DNA from: Arthrobacter sp. 24S4-2
GTDB lineage: Bacteria; Actinomycetota; Actinomycetes; Actinomycetales; Micrococcaceae
Assembly: GCF_005280255.1 (NCBI RefSeq)
Contig: NZ_CP040018.1
Coordinates: 3,782,001-3,846,000, forward strand
Length of the DNA: 64,000 nucleotides
Direction of reading: 5' to 3'
The notes under the pieces were generated by a model that saw nothing but the letters and a program-made list of their open reading frames with translations, was not told where the DNA came from and ran no database searches. Positions 9,059 through 17,833 of the stretch are shown here, one piece after another (position 1 is the stretch's first letter; the number at the start of each line of letters is the position of its first letter). Made by a program: the position numbers and the translations under genes.

Positions 9059-10686
9059 TTACTTGGAAACAGTTCCCAAACGGAACTTGAAGGATGCGTC
9101 GAGGGTGGAATCGACACCCTTGACGCCGCTACCGGAAACGGCAACCTGTGCACCCTGGAGCAACGGAAGCGTGGAGATGTCCTTGGCCAGGGCATTCTGG
9201 GCATCCTTGATCGCGGACTCGCGCTCGCCCTTGTCAACGGTGGTGAGCTGCTTATTGATCAGATCAGTGACCGTGGCGTTGTTGTAGTGGTTCTTCAGGA
9301 AGCCGCCGTCAGGGAAGAACGGGGTGAGGTAGTTGTCGGCGTCACTGAAGTCCGGGAACCAGCCGAACTGGAACAAGGGGTATTCGTCGGCCCGGCTTGC
9401 CTTGCTGTAGGTGACCCATTCCGTGGACTGCAGGTTGACTTTGAACAGGCCGGACTTCTCCAGCTGGTCCTTGACCATGGCGTACTCGTCCCCGAGGACT
9501 TGCCGTAGTGGTCGGGGTTGTACTGCAGGTTCAGTGTCACCGGGGTGGTCACGCCAGCGTCCGTGAGGACCTTCTTGGCCTTGTCCAGGCTCGGCTTGCC
9601 GGCGTCGCCGTAGGCATCCTTGAAGGATTCGTTGGCGCCGAGGAAGCCGCTGGGGACGTTGGAGTACAGGGGAAGGTACGTGCCCTTGTAGACCTGGTCG
9701 GCAATCGCCTGTCGGTCAACGAGGTTAGCCACGCCCTGGCGGACCGCGAGTGCCTTGGCCGGATCCGCATCCGCGGACTTGGCGCCGAACGGCATCGTGT
9801 CGAAGTTGAACGTGATGTAGCGGATTTCGCCGCCGGGACCCACATTGACTTTGACCTTGGAGTCCTTTTTCAGGTCGTCGATGTCGGTGGCGCTGAGGCT
9901 TCGGTTTGCGACGTCGATGTTACCCTGCTGGATGTCCAGCTTCATGTTCGTCGGATCGGCGTAGTACTTGATCGTTGCGCCATCGTTGGCCGGCTTCCCG
10001 AGCAATCCCTTGTAATCGGGGAAGGCCTTGAAGCTGATGAGCTCGTTCTTCTTGTACGTGTCGATCGTGTACTGGCCGTAGAAGGCTTTCTCCTTGACGA
10101 TCGTGTCGTCGTCGAGCAGCTTGTCGGCCGGGAAAACTTCATCGTCAACGATCGGCGCGGCTGGGCTGCTGAGGATCTGCGCAAAGGTCTGGTCGTTGGC
10201 GAGCTTCAGCTTGAAGACAACCGTGTTGGCGTCCGGGGTGCTGACGCTGTCCACGTTGGCCAGCAGGCTCGCGGGACCGGCAGGATCGTTGATTTTGGTC
10301 TGGCGGTCGAAGGAGAACTTGACGTCCTTGGAGTCCAGAGTGTGCCCGTTGGCCCACTTCAGCCCGGACTTGAGTTTGACGGTGTACTCCGTCGGCGACG
10401 TGAAGGATGCAGAATCCGCGAGATCCGGCATCGGATCTGCGCTGCCCGGCTTGGAGTTGAGCAGGAAGGAATAGATCTGGTTCATCACCATGAACGAACC
10501 GTTGTCATACGAACCCGCGGGATCCAAGGCGGTGACCTTGTCAGTAGTGCCATAGGCTATCGGGCCACTTGCCGCAGCCGATGACCCGCCCCCGCCGCCG
10601 GACGGGCCCGTGCAGGCTGTCAGTGCAAACGCGGAAACACCCGCAAGCGCGATAGCGCTGCGCAGGGCCTTTTTGTTCATTGCCAT
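9059..10686 (-). pseudogene. Oligopeptide ABC transporter substrate-binding lipoprotein, frameshifted
   Basis: This is a family-5 solute-binding protein (DppA/OppA type). It has a lipoprotein signal: a positively charged start, a hydrophobic core and the lipobox LTAC near residue 22, then a Gly/Ser linker. The core runs with SBP_bac_5 phrases (AYGTTDKVTALDPAGSYDN, YTVKLKSGLKWANGH). The reading frame breaks in the C-terminal third. Upstream codons read NPDHYGKSSG, and the rest (DEYAMVKDQLEKSGLF to the end) is in the next frame. The break coincides with a run of four G on the minus strand (9490-9493); one extra G restores a 542-residue protein of normal family length. It precedes the permeases and ATPase of the same importer. 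A consensus error is the likely cause. Confidence 0.88.
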
Positions 10687-11020
10687 CTGTGGACTTTCTG
10701 TTCGAAGAGTACTCGCGCGCCGTCCGGCAACCGGATCAGTTGGACTCGAAGGACGGCACGTTGTCCTGATCACACGATTCAATCAGACGACAGGCCAGTG
10801 AATCGTTCCATCCTGTGAGTTGAGACACAAAATTTACCTGATTGGGCTTGGACTATCGTTTTCTTCAGCGTTTTGGCCGGATCCGTGCCCGGCCGAACGA
10901 TGACGCAGCACCATTGAAGCGCCTGCGCCCCCGGGAATAGAGTTGGACTGTGCCCCGCGCACCAACAGATTCCGCATATCAACAGATTCCTGACAACAGC
11001 CCGCTGGAAGGAAGCACGCC
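10687..11020 (+). other. Non-coding spacer between divergent binding-protein and caspase genes
   Basis: These 334 bases separate two divergently transcribed genes and must hold both promoters. I see no convincing gene. A good ribosome site (GGAAGGAAG) stands seven to eight bases before the caspase ATG. The middle part, around 10835-10865, is locally A/T-richer, as expected for promoter DNA, but no clear -35/-10 pair could be assigned. Confidence 0.5.
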
Positions 11021-11848
11021 ATGAGCAAGGCCGCCCTATGTGTGGGAATCAATGAATTTGAACATCTCCCAAAATCCAGCTGGCTTCAGGGATGCGCCAA
11101 TGACGCCCGGGATCTCGCCGGCCTGCTGGAGTCCCGCTACGGATTCGACGCCGGCGAGATCTCCCTGCTGCTGGACTCCGGGGCCACCAAGGAAAACGTG
11201 CTTGCGCAGCTGACGTCGCTGCTGGACCGGGCCGCCGCCGGCGAGGTCCAGCACATCGTGTTCACGTTCTCCAGCCACGGAACCCAGATCCCGGACAGGA
11301 ACGATGACGAGGCAGACCGCCTGGACGAGGCCTTCGCCTGCTACGACATCAACAACACGGGCGATGCCTGGGATCCGGCTACCGTCATTTCCGACGACGA
11401 ACTGTTCGCTTTGTTTGCCCGGTTGCCTGACGGCGTCCTCCTGGACGTGGTGCTGGACACCTGCCACAGCGGCACCGGCCTCAAATCGCTGGACCTGCTG
11501 CCCGGGCGCCGGCCGCGGTTCCTGCCCGCACCAACGCCCAGCGGCGTCGCTGCCACCGAATTCAGCGACAGCAGGGCCCTCCGGGATCTGGTCAAAGCCG
11601 GCAGAGGCGTCAAACCGGTCCTCATGGCGGCCTGCCGTGCGGACCAGACAGCAGCAGACGCTTTCCTGGACGGCCGGTACAACGGCGCCTTCACCTACAA
11701 CCTGATCAAGTCACTCACCGGTGACGGCCAGCTTGGCCGCACGGAACTCCTGAAGCTCGTCAGCAAGGGCCTCCGGTCAGGCGGCTTCGACCAGGTGGCC
11801 CAGCTGGAAGGTTCGACGGCGGCACGCAAGGCGCCCTGGGGAAGCTGA
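11021..11848 (+). CDS. Caspase-fold (C14) cysteine protease, metacaspase-like
   Basis: A 275-residue single-domain protein of the peptidase C14 caspase fold. The start region KAALCVGINEF is the first core strand. The catalytic histidine is His86 in FSSHGTQ, and the catalytic cysteine is Cys148 in DTCHSGT, with the expected hydrophobic strands before each. Acidic residues around 93-103 (RNDDEADRLDEAF) resemble the metacaspase acidic patch that favours Arg/Lys cleavage sites. There is no signal peptide or membrane helix, so it is cytoplasmic as encoded. It carries none of the effector domains (WD40, TPR, FGE) often fused to bacterial caspases. Its nearest neighbour is the metalloprotease gene, ending seven bases away on the other strand. 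Bacterial caspase-fold enzymes act in regulated proteolysis or conflict responses; its role here is unknown. Confidence 0.9.
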   Translation: MSKAALCVGINEFEHLPKSSWLQGCANDARDLAGLLESRYGFDAGEISLLLDSGATKENVLAQLTSLLDRAAAGEVQHIVFTFSSHGTQIPDRNDDEADRLDEAFACYDINNTGDAWDPATVISDDELFALFARLPDGVLLDVVLDTCHSGTGLKSLDLLPGRRPRFLPAPTPSGVAATEFSDSRALRDLVKAGRGVKPVLMAACRADQTAADAFLDGRYNGAFTYNLIKSLTGDGQLGRTELLKLVSKGLRSGGFDQVAQLEGSTAARKAPWGS

Positions 11849-11855
11849 CGGAGGC

Positions 11856-13496
11856 TCACTCCCGGCGTTCCTCCTCCGGGTGGAAGGTTGGCGCCGGCAT
11901 GCTGGTGCCGGCTTCTCGTTTGATGGTTTCGAGCTTTTCCTGCTGCCACTCCGCGTCCATGACCGGCTTGAGCGCGGCGAAGCACAGCCTTCCACCCTCA
12001 TCAAACCGCAGCAGGCCCCCGCCGCGGACCGTGTAATAGTCGCTGTCCACCCGGAGGCCCAACTTGTTCCTCGCTTCCGATTTGGACAAGGTGACCGACT
12101 GTACGAAGGAAGCGCCTATTTCGGAGACCACGAAACCGTCCGGTCCAACACGGGTACTGGGGCGCACCCGGTTCACCATGATGCTCGTGTCCTGATCGAT
12201 GCCGCTTGCCTCGATCAACCGCGGGTTCTCCCAAATGAACCGGTTCACCTCCTCAGGGTCCGCGGCCAGGGCGGACAACCGGACGGGATAGCGCAGATCG
12301 CGCAGATGCTTCAGCCCGTCCAGGAGTTCGTCAGGTTCCGTGGAAAGGTCAATGTCCCAGAAAGCGTCGCGTACGGCTTGCCTGTATCCCATCATGTCTG
12401 TCGGCACCAGCACGGCATCTGCTGCGAGGATCCCCCGCAGCAGATCCTCCCAGCCCGGGTCCACCGGCGGCATGTAGGCGAGCCCACGCAGCACCATCCC
12501 CAGCATCTGATGCCCGAGGTTCGCCCCCGCTTCCGCCACTTGGTAGCGGCTCGACCGGCCCCCTGGCCTTTCCAGCCGCTGCAGCCAGAGTTTGACGACG
12601 GCGTCCAGCACGGCCTTTACGGCAATCTCACCCCGCCGGTGAGGTTCGGGATCCAGCCGCCACTCGAACGGCACGTCCTTGTCGAGCGGCCGCCTGGCCG
12701 CGCCCCGTGAAAACAGTCCGTCGGCAAGCCCAAAGAGCCCGGAGGCAAGGACTTCCTTTTCCATGTTCCGGGCGGGCACGGTTCCCGGACGGCCATCCGG
12801 GCCAGGGACAGCCACTGATAACTGCTGCTCCACCCGATCGGGCGACGAAAAAACGCTCAGCATTGCCACGAGGTCGGCTATGCACTCGTGCAGGGCATAG
12901 CCGTCCAGCAAGGCGTCGCTGTCTGTCCACTGCCGTCGGTACCCGTCCAGGATCGCGTGCGTCACCTCGTGGGCCACGAGATCGTGATAGAGCCCCAGCG
13001 GAACTGAACGCTTCGAGCGGTCATCGGTTCTGTGCCCAAATCGGATCAGGCCGCGCTCGCGGTCGTATCCGGTGGATGTGTAGGGGATCTTGTCGTAAAC
13101 ACTGATGACCAGCCGGTGTCCCGAGGCCCATCCCATTCGACGGCCCAGGGTTACCTCGAAGGCATGGAGTGTCGCGGTCGCCACCGCATAAACGTGCTGG
13201 GCAAGGAACCGGCTATCGGCCAGCAGGTCCTCAATCCCGGAGGGAGCGTCCTGGTCGTCGATGCACCACTCGTTGCGGTCCACAGAGAGGGAAACCGGCC
13301 GGGGCCCGTCAGCCCCGGGCGACCGCACCCGCAATGCGAGCCGTGAGCCCACCGGGCCGTTGATCATTCTCTCCACGGGCACCCGAATGCTGGTGGTAAG
13401 GGGTTTTCCCGATTTGCGGGTGAAGGGGCCTTCGGCGAGGGCGGTAAGCGCGACCATTTCAAGGCCATGCCCGATGCCAAGCGCTGCAGAGACCAT
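11856..13496 (-). CDS. Thermolysin-like (gluzincin) HExxH metalloprotease domain protein
   Basis: A 546-residue protein. The zinc motif HEVTH is at residues 176-180; 24 residues later the sequence HECIADL supplies Glu204 as third ligand and Asp208, the arrangement of the thermolysin E-x-x-x-D helix. Upstream, DKIPYTSTGYD and GLIRFGH resemble the substrate-edge strands of M4 peptidases. The C-terminal 340 residues are mixed helical and match nothing I recognise. No signal peptide or membrane helix is seen, which is unusual because thermolysin relatives are normally secreted with a propeptide. The ATG at 13496 is chosen because GAGGAAAG lies ten bases upstream; a GTG at 13529 would add 11 residues that overlap that ribosome site. 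It converges with the caspase gene. Confidence 0.72.
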   Translation of the reverse strand: MVSAALGIGHGLEMVALTALAEGPFTRKSGKPLTTSIRVPVERMINGPVGSRLALRVRSPGADGPRPVSLSVDRNEWCIDDQDAPSGIEDLLADSRFLAQHVYAVATATLHAFEVTLGRRMGWASGHRLVISVYDKIPYTSTGYDRERGLIRFGHRTDDRSKRSVPLGLYHDLVAHEVTHAILDGYRRQWTDSDALLDGYALHECIADLVAMLSVFSSPDRVEQQLSVAVPGPDGRPGTVPARNMEKEVLASGLFGLADGLFSRGAARRPLDKDVPFEWRLDPEPHRRGEIAVKAVLDAVVKLWLQRLERPGGRSSRYQVAEAGANLGHQMLGMVLRGLAYMPPVDPGWEDLLRGILAADAVLVPTDMMGYRQAVRDAFWDIDLSTEPDELLDGLKHLRDLRYPVRLSALAADPEEVNRFIWENPRLIEASGIDQDTSIMVNRVRPSTRVGPDGFVVSEIGASFVQSVTLSKSEARNKLGLRVDSDYYTVRGGGLLRFDEGGRLCFAALKPVMDAEWQQEKLETIKREAGTSMPAPTFHPEEERRE

Positions 13497-13713
13497 AGCG
13501 GGCCCGCTTTCCTCAACTTTGCCGCCCACCCCACGAAGTGGTGGTCTGCATGAAGCCTGGTTCCCCAGGCCTCAATTATTGCGGTCGCGGAAGCGATTGA
13601 CCACGGTTACCCGCCGCGGGCTGGTCCTCCCGGTGATATATGGTCACGGGGATGAGGCCCCGCAGCGCCGCCTTCTTCCCCTCAGCCTGAGCGGATCACG
13701 TCAGTCCCCGTGC

Positions 13714-13733
13714 CGCCGGGGACCGCCCCGGCG
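13714..13733 (-). terminator. GC-rich hairpin after mnmA
   Basis: Bases 13714-13721 pair perfectly with 13726-13733 around a four-base loop. It lies 53 bases beyond the mnmA stop. There is no T-run on the minus strand, so it is only a possible terminator. Confidence 0.35.
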
Positions 13734-13785
13734 ATAATGGCCGGGGCCGCACCGGCAAGTTCAGGACCACACTTCATCTTGTCGG

Positions 13786-14925
13786 CTAGAGTGCGGCCCG
13801 CTGCAGCGACCGCGCTGCATCGATGGTTGCCTGCCCCAGGACACGGCTGCCCTGGTACAGGACCACGGTCTGTCCGGGCGCCACGCCGCGCAGCGGGGTG
13901 GTCAGGGTCACCACGAGATTGGCCTGCTCCCCGCCGTCGCCGTCCGTCAGCAGTTCCATGTGGGCAGTGGCGGGGACAGGGTCCCCGTGCGCCCGCACCT
14001 GGGCGTAGCAGTCGAAATCTTCACCGGTGGCGATTTCCGCGACGGGCAGGCCCGCCCAGGAAACCTTGATGCCGCGGATCTCGTCGATGGCAAGGAGCGC
14101 TTCGGGGCCCACAACCACCTTGTTTTCCTTGGGCCGGATCTCCAGGACGAACCGGGGCTTCCCGTCGGAAGCGGGAGTTCCCAGCTTGAGTCCCCGCCGC
14201 TGGCCCACGGTGAAGGCGTTGGCGCCCGGGTGCTCGCCGACCTTCGCACCGGATTGGTCCACGATGTCGCCCGTGGTCATTTCAATTTTTTCCGCCAGCC
14301 ACCCGGCAGTATCGCCGTCGGGAATGAAGCAGATGTCATGGCTGTCCGGCTTGTTGGCCACAGACAGGCCGCGGCGTTCGGCTTCCGCGCGGACTTCAGC
14401 CTTGGACGGCGTATCTGCCAGCGGGAACATGGAGTGCTTGAGCTGCTCGTGGGTAAGGACACCCAGCACGTAGCTCTGGTCCTTGGCCCAGTCGGCCGCA
14501 CGGTGGAGTTCCGGATTGCCGTCGGCGTCGGTGATCACCTTGGCATAATGGCCGGTGCAGACGGCGTCGAACCCCAGCGCTATGGCCTTTTCGAGCAAGG
14601 CCGCGAACTTGATGCGTTCGTTGCACCGCATGCACGGATTGGGCGTGCGGCCGGCGGCGTACTCGTCGATGAAGTCCTGGACCACGTCCTCCTTGAACCG
14701 CTCGGAGAAATCCCAGACATAGTACGGAATGCCCAGGACGTCACAGGCGCGCCAGGCATCACGGGAATCCTCAATGGTGCAGCACCCGCGGCTGCCGGTG
14801 CGGAGCGTACCGGGCATCCGGGACAGCGCCAGGTGGACACCGACGACGTCGTGTCCCGCCTCGACGGCGCGGGCGGCGGCAACGGCGGAATCGACTCCGC
14901 CGCTCATGGCTGCAAGAACTCGCAT
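13786..14925 (-). CDS. mnmA: tRNA-specific 2-thiouridylase MnmA
   Basis: This 379-residue cytosolic enzyme thiolates uridine 34 of tRNA-Lys, -Glu and -Gln using ATP and sulfur relayed from a cysteine desulfurase. The PP-loop SGGVDS is at residues 8-13. The catalytic cysteine is Cys98 in NPCMRCN, and the second, persulfide-forming cysteine is Cys199 in HDICFIPDGD, the same spacing as in E. coli MnmA. The C-terminal beta-barrel domains follow (TVGQRRGL, then ALLAIDEI). The ATG gives the standard start MRVLAAMSGG. A cysteine desulfurase gene lies 1.5 kb away on the same strand (17666-16377), a plausible sulfur donor, although a convergent oxidoreductase gene separates the two. Confidence 0.97.
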   Translation of the reverse strand: MRVLAAMSGGVDSAVAAARAVEAGHDVVGVHLALSRMPGTLRTGSRGCCTIEDSRDAWRACDVLGIPYYVWDFSERFKEDVVQDFIDEYAAGRTPNPCMRCNERIKFAALLEKAIALGFDAVCTGHYAKVITDADGNPELHRAADWAKDQSYVLGVLTHEQLKHSMFPLADTPSKAEVRAEAERRGLSVANKPDSHDICFIPDGDTAGWLAEKIEMTTGDIVDQSGAKVGEHPGANAFTVGQRRGLKLGTPASDGKPRFVLEIRPKENKVVVGPEALLAIDEIRGIKVSWAGLPVAEIATGEDFDCYAQVRAHGDPVPATAHMELLTDGDGGEQANLVVTLTTPLRGVAPGQTVVLYQGSRVLGQATIDAARSLQRAAL

Positions 14926-15056
14926 GCTGGCTTTCTTTTGGGGGAAGGGTTTGGGTTACCGGCTGCGGCAGCTGTGGGGCCGGCCGGCCGGACAGACTGC
15001 ATGCCCATCTATTCTACTGCCTGCCAAAAGGGACACCCGAAATCGAACCCCGGCCC

Positions 15057-15105
15057 TTGACGGCCATCCCTTCGCCTTCTATCGTCAGGATTACCATTTT
15101 TAGAA
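15057..15105 (+). promoter_or_regulatory. Promoter and 29-bp dyad operator of the FAD oxidoreductase gene
   Basis: A -35 TTGACG (15057-15062) is followed after 17 bases by a -10 TATCGT (15080-15085). A dyad, TTCTA (15077-15081) and TAGAA (15101-15105) separated by 19 bases, begins three bases before the -10. The DoxX promoter at 18526-18574 has the same -35/-10 spacing and the same dyad at the same offset, which makes chance less likely. Confidence 0.55.
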
Positions 15106-15147
15106 GAGCCGGCCCGCAGCCGGCAGCCCCAGGAATCGAGCGGCCCC

Positions 15148-16398
15148 ATGCCCGTCGAACACAGCATCGAAAGTATCGTGATCGCGGGCGCCGGCCTGGC
15201 GGGCGCCACAGCGGCCCGCACCCTCCGCGCCGAAGGCTTTGCCGGACGGATCACGCTGGTGGGGTCCGAACTCCACCATCCGTACCTTCGACCGCCGCTT
15301 TCGAAGGAATACTTGCTCGGCAAAGCCGGCGAAGAGGCCGTTCCGGTGGTTCCGGACCCCTGGTACGGGGAGAACGACGTCGGCCTCCGCCTGGGCGTGG
15401 CCGTCACCGAAATCAGCCCCGGCCCGCGCACGGTCCGGCTCAGCAACGGCGACGCCCTGAACTACAGCGCCCTGCTGCTGGCCACCGGCGCGGTCCCCCG
15501 GCTGATCCCGCTGCGCGGCGGCGGGCTGAACGGCGTGACCACGTTCAGGACCCTGGATGACAGCCGCCTGCTCCGCGAGCAGCTGTCCAAGGGCGGGAAA
15601 AATGTGGTCATGATCGGCTCCGGCTGGATCGGCATGGAACTGGCCGCGGCAGCCAGCAGCTACGGCAACCGCGTGACGCTGCTGGGCCTGGAGGACATCC
15701 CGCTGGCAACCGCAATCGGACCCGAGCTGGGCTCCTTCTTCCGGTCCCTGCACGAAGCCAACGGCGTTCAGTTCCGGCTGCCGGAGACCGCAGCGGAACT
15801 CCGGGGCGAGTCCGGCCGCGTCACGGAAGTCACCACCGGGTCCGGCGAGGTGCTGCCTGCCGACATCGTGGTCATTGCAGTCGGCGTCGTGCCGTCGACC
15901 GGGCTGGCGGCGGAGGCCGGACTGGACGTAAACAACGGAATCCTGACTGATTCGGCCCTGCGAACCAGCAGCGCCGGCATTTTCGCGGCGGGCGACGTGG
16001 CCAACGCCCTGCACCCTTTCACCGGGGAGCACCACCGCAGCGAGCATTGGTCCAACGCACTGAACGGCGGAAAGGTCGCCGCCAAGTCGATGCTGGGCCA
16101 GGACGCCGCTCTGGATACCATCCCCTACTTCTACACGGACCAATACGACGTCAGCATGGAGTATTCGGGATTTCCCACGCTGGCCGCCGGCACCGGGCCG
16201 GTTATCCGCGGCTCGCTGGCCGACAGGAAATTCATCGCGTTCTGGCAGCACGATGGCCGGGTGGTGGCGGGCATGAACGTCAACATGCCCCGCACGCAGA
16301 AACCGATCAAGGCCCTGATCTCGAGCCGGTCATCGGTCCGGGCCAGCCGCCTGGCTGACGAATCAGTGGCTCTCGATCAGCTGCTGACCGAGGGCTGA
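15148..16398 (+). CDS. FAD-dependent ferredoxin/rubredoxin-type NAD(P)H reductase
   Basis: A 416-residue flavoenzyme of the two-dinucleotide-fold reductase family that passes electrons from NAD(P)H to a ferredoxin or similar carrier. The FAD-binding GAGLAGATAA is at about residues 12-21. A RPPLSKEYL segment follows, typical of oxygenase-coupled ferredoxin reductases. The NAD(P)H motif GSGWIGMELAAAA lies in the middle, and the second FAD contact IFAAGDVAN near residue 285. The reductase C-terminal domain comes last. The electron acceptor is not encoded nearby. Its 3' end overlaps the convergent cysteine desulfurase gene by 22 bases. The promoter carries the dyad shared with the DoxX gene, suggesting control by the COG2345 regulator. 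Confidence 0.9.
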   Translation: MPVEHSIESIVIAGAGLAGATAARTLRAEGFAGRITLVGSELHHPYLRPPLSKEYLLGKAGEEAVPVVPDPWYGENDVGLRLGVAVTEISPGPRTVRLSNGDALNYSALLLATGAVPRLIPLRGGGLNGVTTFRTLDDSRLLREQLSKGGKNVVMIGSGWIGMELAAAASSYGNRVTLLGLEDIPLATAIGPELGSFFRSLHEANGVQFRLPETAAELRGESGRVTEVTTGSGEVLPADIVVIAVGVVPSTGLAAEAGLDVNNGILTDSALRTSSAGIFAAGDVANALHPFTGEHHRSEHWSNALNGGKVAAKSMLGQDAALDTIPYFYTDQYDVSMEYSGFPTLAAGTGPVIRGSLADRKFIAFWQHDGRVVAGMNVNMPRTQKPIKALISSRSSVRASRLADESVALDQLLTEG

Positions 16399-17666
16399 CC
16401 AAGAGGCGGCTGACGGGGCGCAGTTTGACGGGCGGCGGTTTGACGGGCGACGGTTTGACGGGCGACGGTTGCGGCCGTCTGGATCGTCGATTCGTGGCCG
16501 GCCATGCCTGCCTGTCTGGCCCGCTCATAGGCGCCCGGAAGTGCCGCAAGGAGGGCATCGACGTCGGCAGCCGTGGACGAGTGGCCCAGCGTGAACCGCT
16601 GGGCGCCCCGCGCCGTTTCCTCATCAAGCCCCATGGCCAGCAGGACGTGCGAGGGCCGCGGCACGCCTGCAGTGCAGGCAGAACCCGTGGACGATTCGAC
16701 TCCGGCAAGGTCGAGGAGGAACAACAGGGAGTCGCCCTCGCAGCCGGGAAAAGTGAAATGGGCGTTGCCCGGCAGGCGTCCGTCGCCGGGCGCTCCCCGC
16801 AGGACCGCTTCCGGGACGGCTTCCCGCACACGGGCAATCAGGCTGTCCCGGAGCCCTGCAATGCGGGACGATTCACCCGCCAGGTCCCTGGTGGCCGCTT
16901 CCGCCGCAGCGGCGAAGGCGGCGATGGATGCCGTATCCAGCGTGCCCGACCGGACATCACGCTCCTGGCCGCCGCCGTGCTGCACCGGCGTCAGTTTCAC
17001 CGACCGGCCCAGCAGCAAGGCGCCCACGCCGACTGGGCCACCGATCTTGTGCCCGGAAATCGACATGGCGTCCAGCCCGCTCGTGCGGAAATCCACGGGA
17101 ACGGACCCGAAAGCCTGGACGGCGTCCGAGTGCACCGGAACGCCCACCGCGTGGGCCGCTTCAACGACCTCCCGCACCGGCTGGAGGCTGCCAACTTCGT
17201 TGTTGGCCCACATCACCGAAACGAGGGCGATTGACTCCGGGTCGCGGCTGAGTTCGGACCGCAGCACCGTCAGGTCCAGGACGCCGTCGGCATCCACGGG
17301 AATCCACGAGACCTCCGCCTGCTCGTGCCGCTCCAGCCACTCCACCGTGTCCAGGACGGCATGATGTTCGACGGCGGAGCAGAGGATTCGGGTGCGTCCC
17401 GGTTCTTCCGCCCGGCGCGCCCAGTACAGGCCCTTGACGGCCAGGTTGTCAGCCTCCGTGCCGCCGGAGGTGAAGATGACCTCCGACGGGTGCGCGCCCG
17501 CTGCGGCGGCGATGGTTTCACGGGCGTCCTCCACCGAACGCCTGGCGCGGCGTCCTGATCCGTGCAGGGAGGAAGGGTTCCCCGTCCGGGCGAGCTCACG
17601 GGTGAGCGCCGCGAGCGCCTCGGCGGCCAGGGGCGTAGTTGCAGCATGATCGAGGTAGGCGGGCAC
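16377..17666 (-). CDS. Cysteine desulfurase (NifS/IscS family) with repeat-encoded C-terminal tail
   Basis: A 429-residue PLP enzyme that removes sulfur from cysteine as a persulfide for Fe-S clusters and tRNA thiolation. Visible are YLDHAATTP at the start, the aldimine lysine at about residue 207 in SISGHKIGGP, and the persulfide cysteine in SSTGSACTAGVPRPSHVL, so it is the group with a short active-site loop. The catalytic domain ends near ALPGAYERARQAGMAGH. The last 40 residues are an extra tail, Ala/Arg/Gln/Thr-rich, read from a 15-base tandem repeat. The start is a GTG at 17666 (MPAYLDH); an ATG just upstream is in another frame. A TAGAAT five bases before the GTG could be a -10, which would make the message leaderless, but no -35 is evident. 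Confidence 0.93.
   Translation of the reverse strand: MPAYLDHAATTPLAAEALAALTRELARTGNPSSLHGSGRRARRSVEDARETIAAAAGAHPSEVIFTSGGTEADNLAVKGLYWARRAEEPGRTRILCSAVEHHAVLDTVEWLERHEQAEVSWIPVDADGVLDLTVLRSELSRDPESIALVSVMWANNEVGSLQPVREVVEAAHAVGVPVHSDAVQAFGSVPVDFRTSGLDAMSISGHKIGGPVGVGALLLGRSVKLTPVQHGGGQERDVRSGTLDTASIAAFAAAAEAATRDLAGESSRIAGLRDSLIARVREAVPEAVLRGAPGDGRLPGNAHFTFPGCEGDSLLFLLDLAGVESSTGSACTAGVPRPSHVLLAMGLDEETARGAQRFTLGHSSTAADVDALLAALPGAYERARQAGMAGHESTIQTAATVARQTVARQTAARQTAPRQPPLGQPSVSS
16409..16468 (+). repeat. 15-bp tandem repeat inside the cysteine desulfurase tail
   Basis: Four 15-base units are seen: 16409-16423 (diverged), 16424-16438, 16439-16453 and 16454-16468. The last two are identical (TTTGACGGGCGACGG) and the second differs by one base. 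On the minus strand each unit encodes a five-residue Ala-Arg-Gln-Thr-Val/Ala type repeat. The unit keeps frame, so copy-number change would lengthen or shorten the tail without breaking the gene. Confidence 0.85.
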
Positions 17667-17833
17667 ATGCCAATTCTAGCCGCGGCCCGGCCCCGGCCCG
17701 GGGCTCTGTGCAGATTCGGCCGGATGAAAGCCTCGATCTACCTGGCGCTGGCCACCCTTCTTCCGGTCCGGAAACCTTGTGGTGGAACAGTCCGCCGTCA
17801 GCACCATGACGCCGCTGGAACCGGCAGTGGACG

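Noticed and set aside
11021..11848. Type III-E CRISPR (Craspase) caspase
   Set aside because: No gRAMP/Cas7-11, no repeat array and no TPR or CHAT extension nearby.
16409..16468. CRISPR-like array
   Set aside because: Units are only 15 bases and directly joined without spacers, and they lie inside a coding region.
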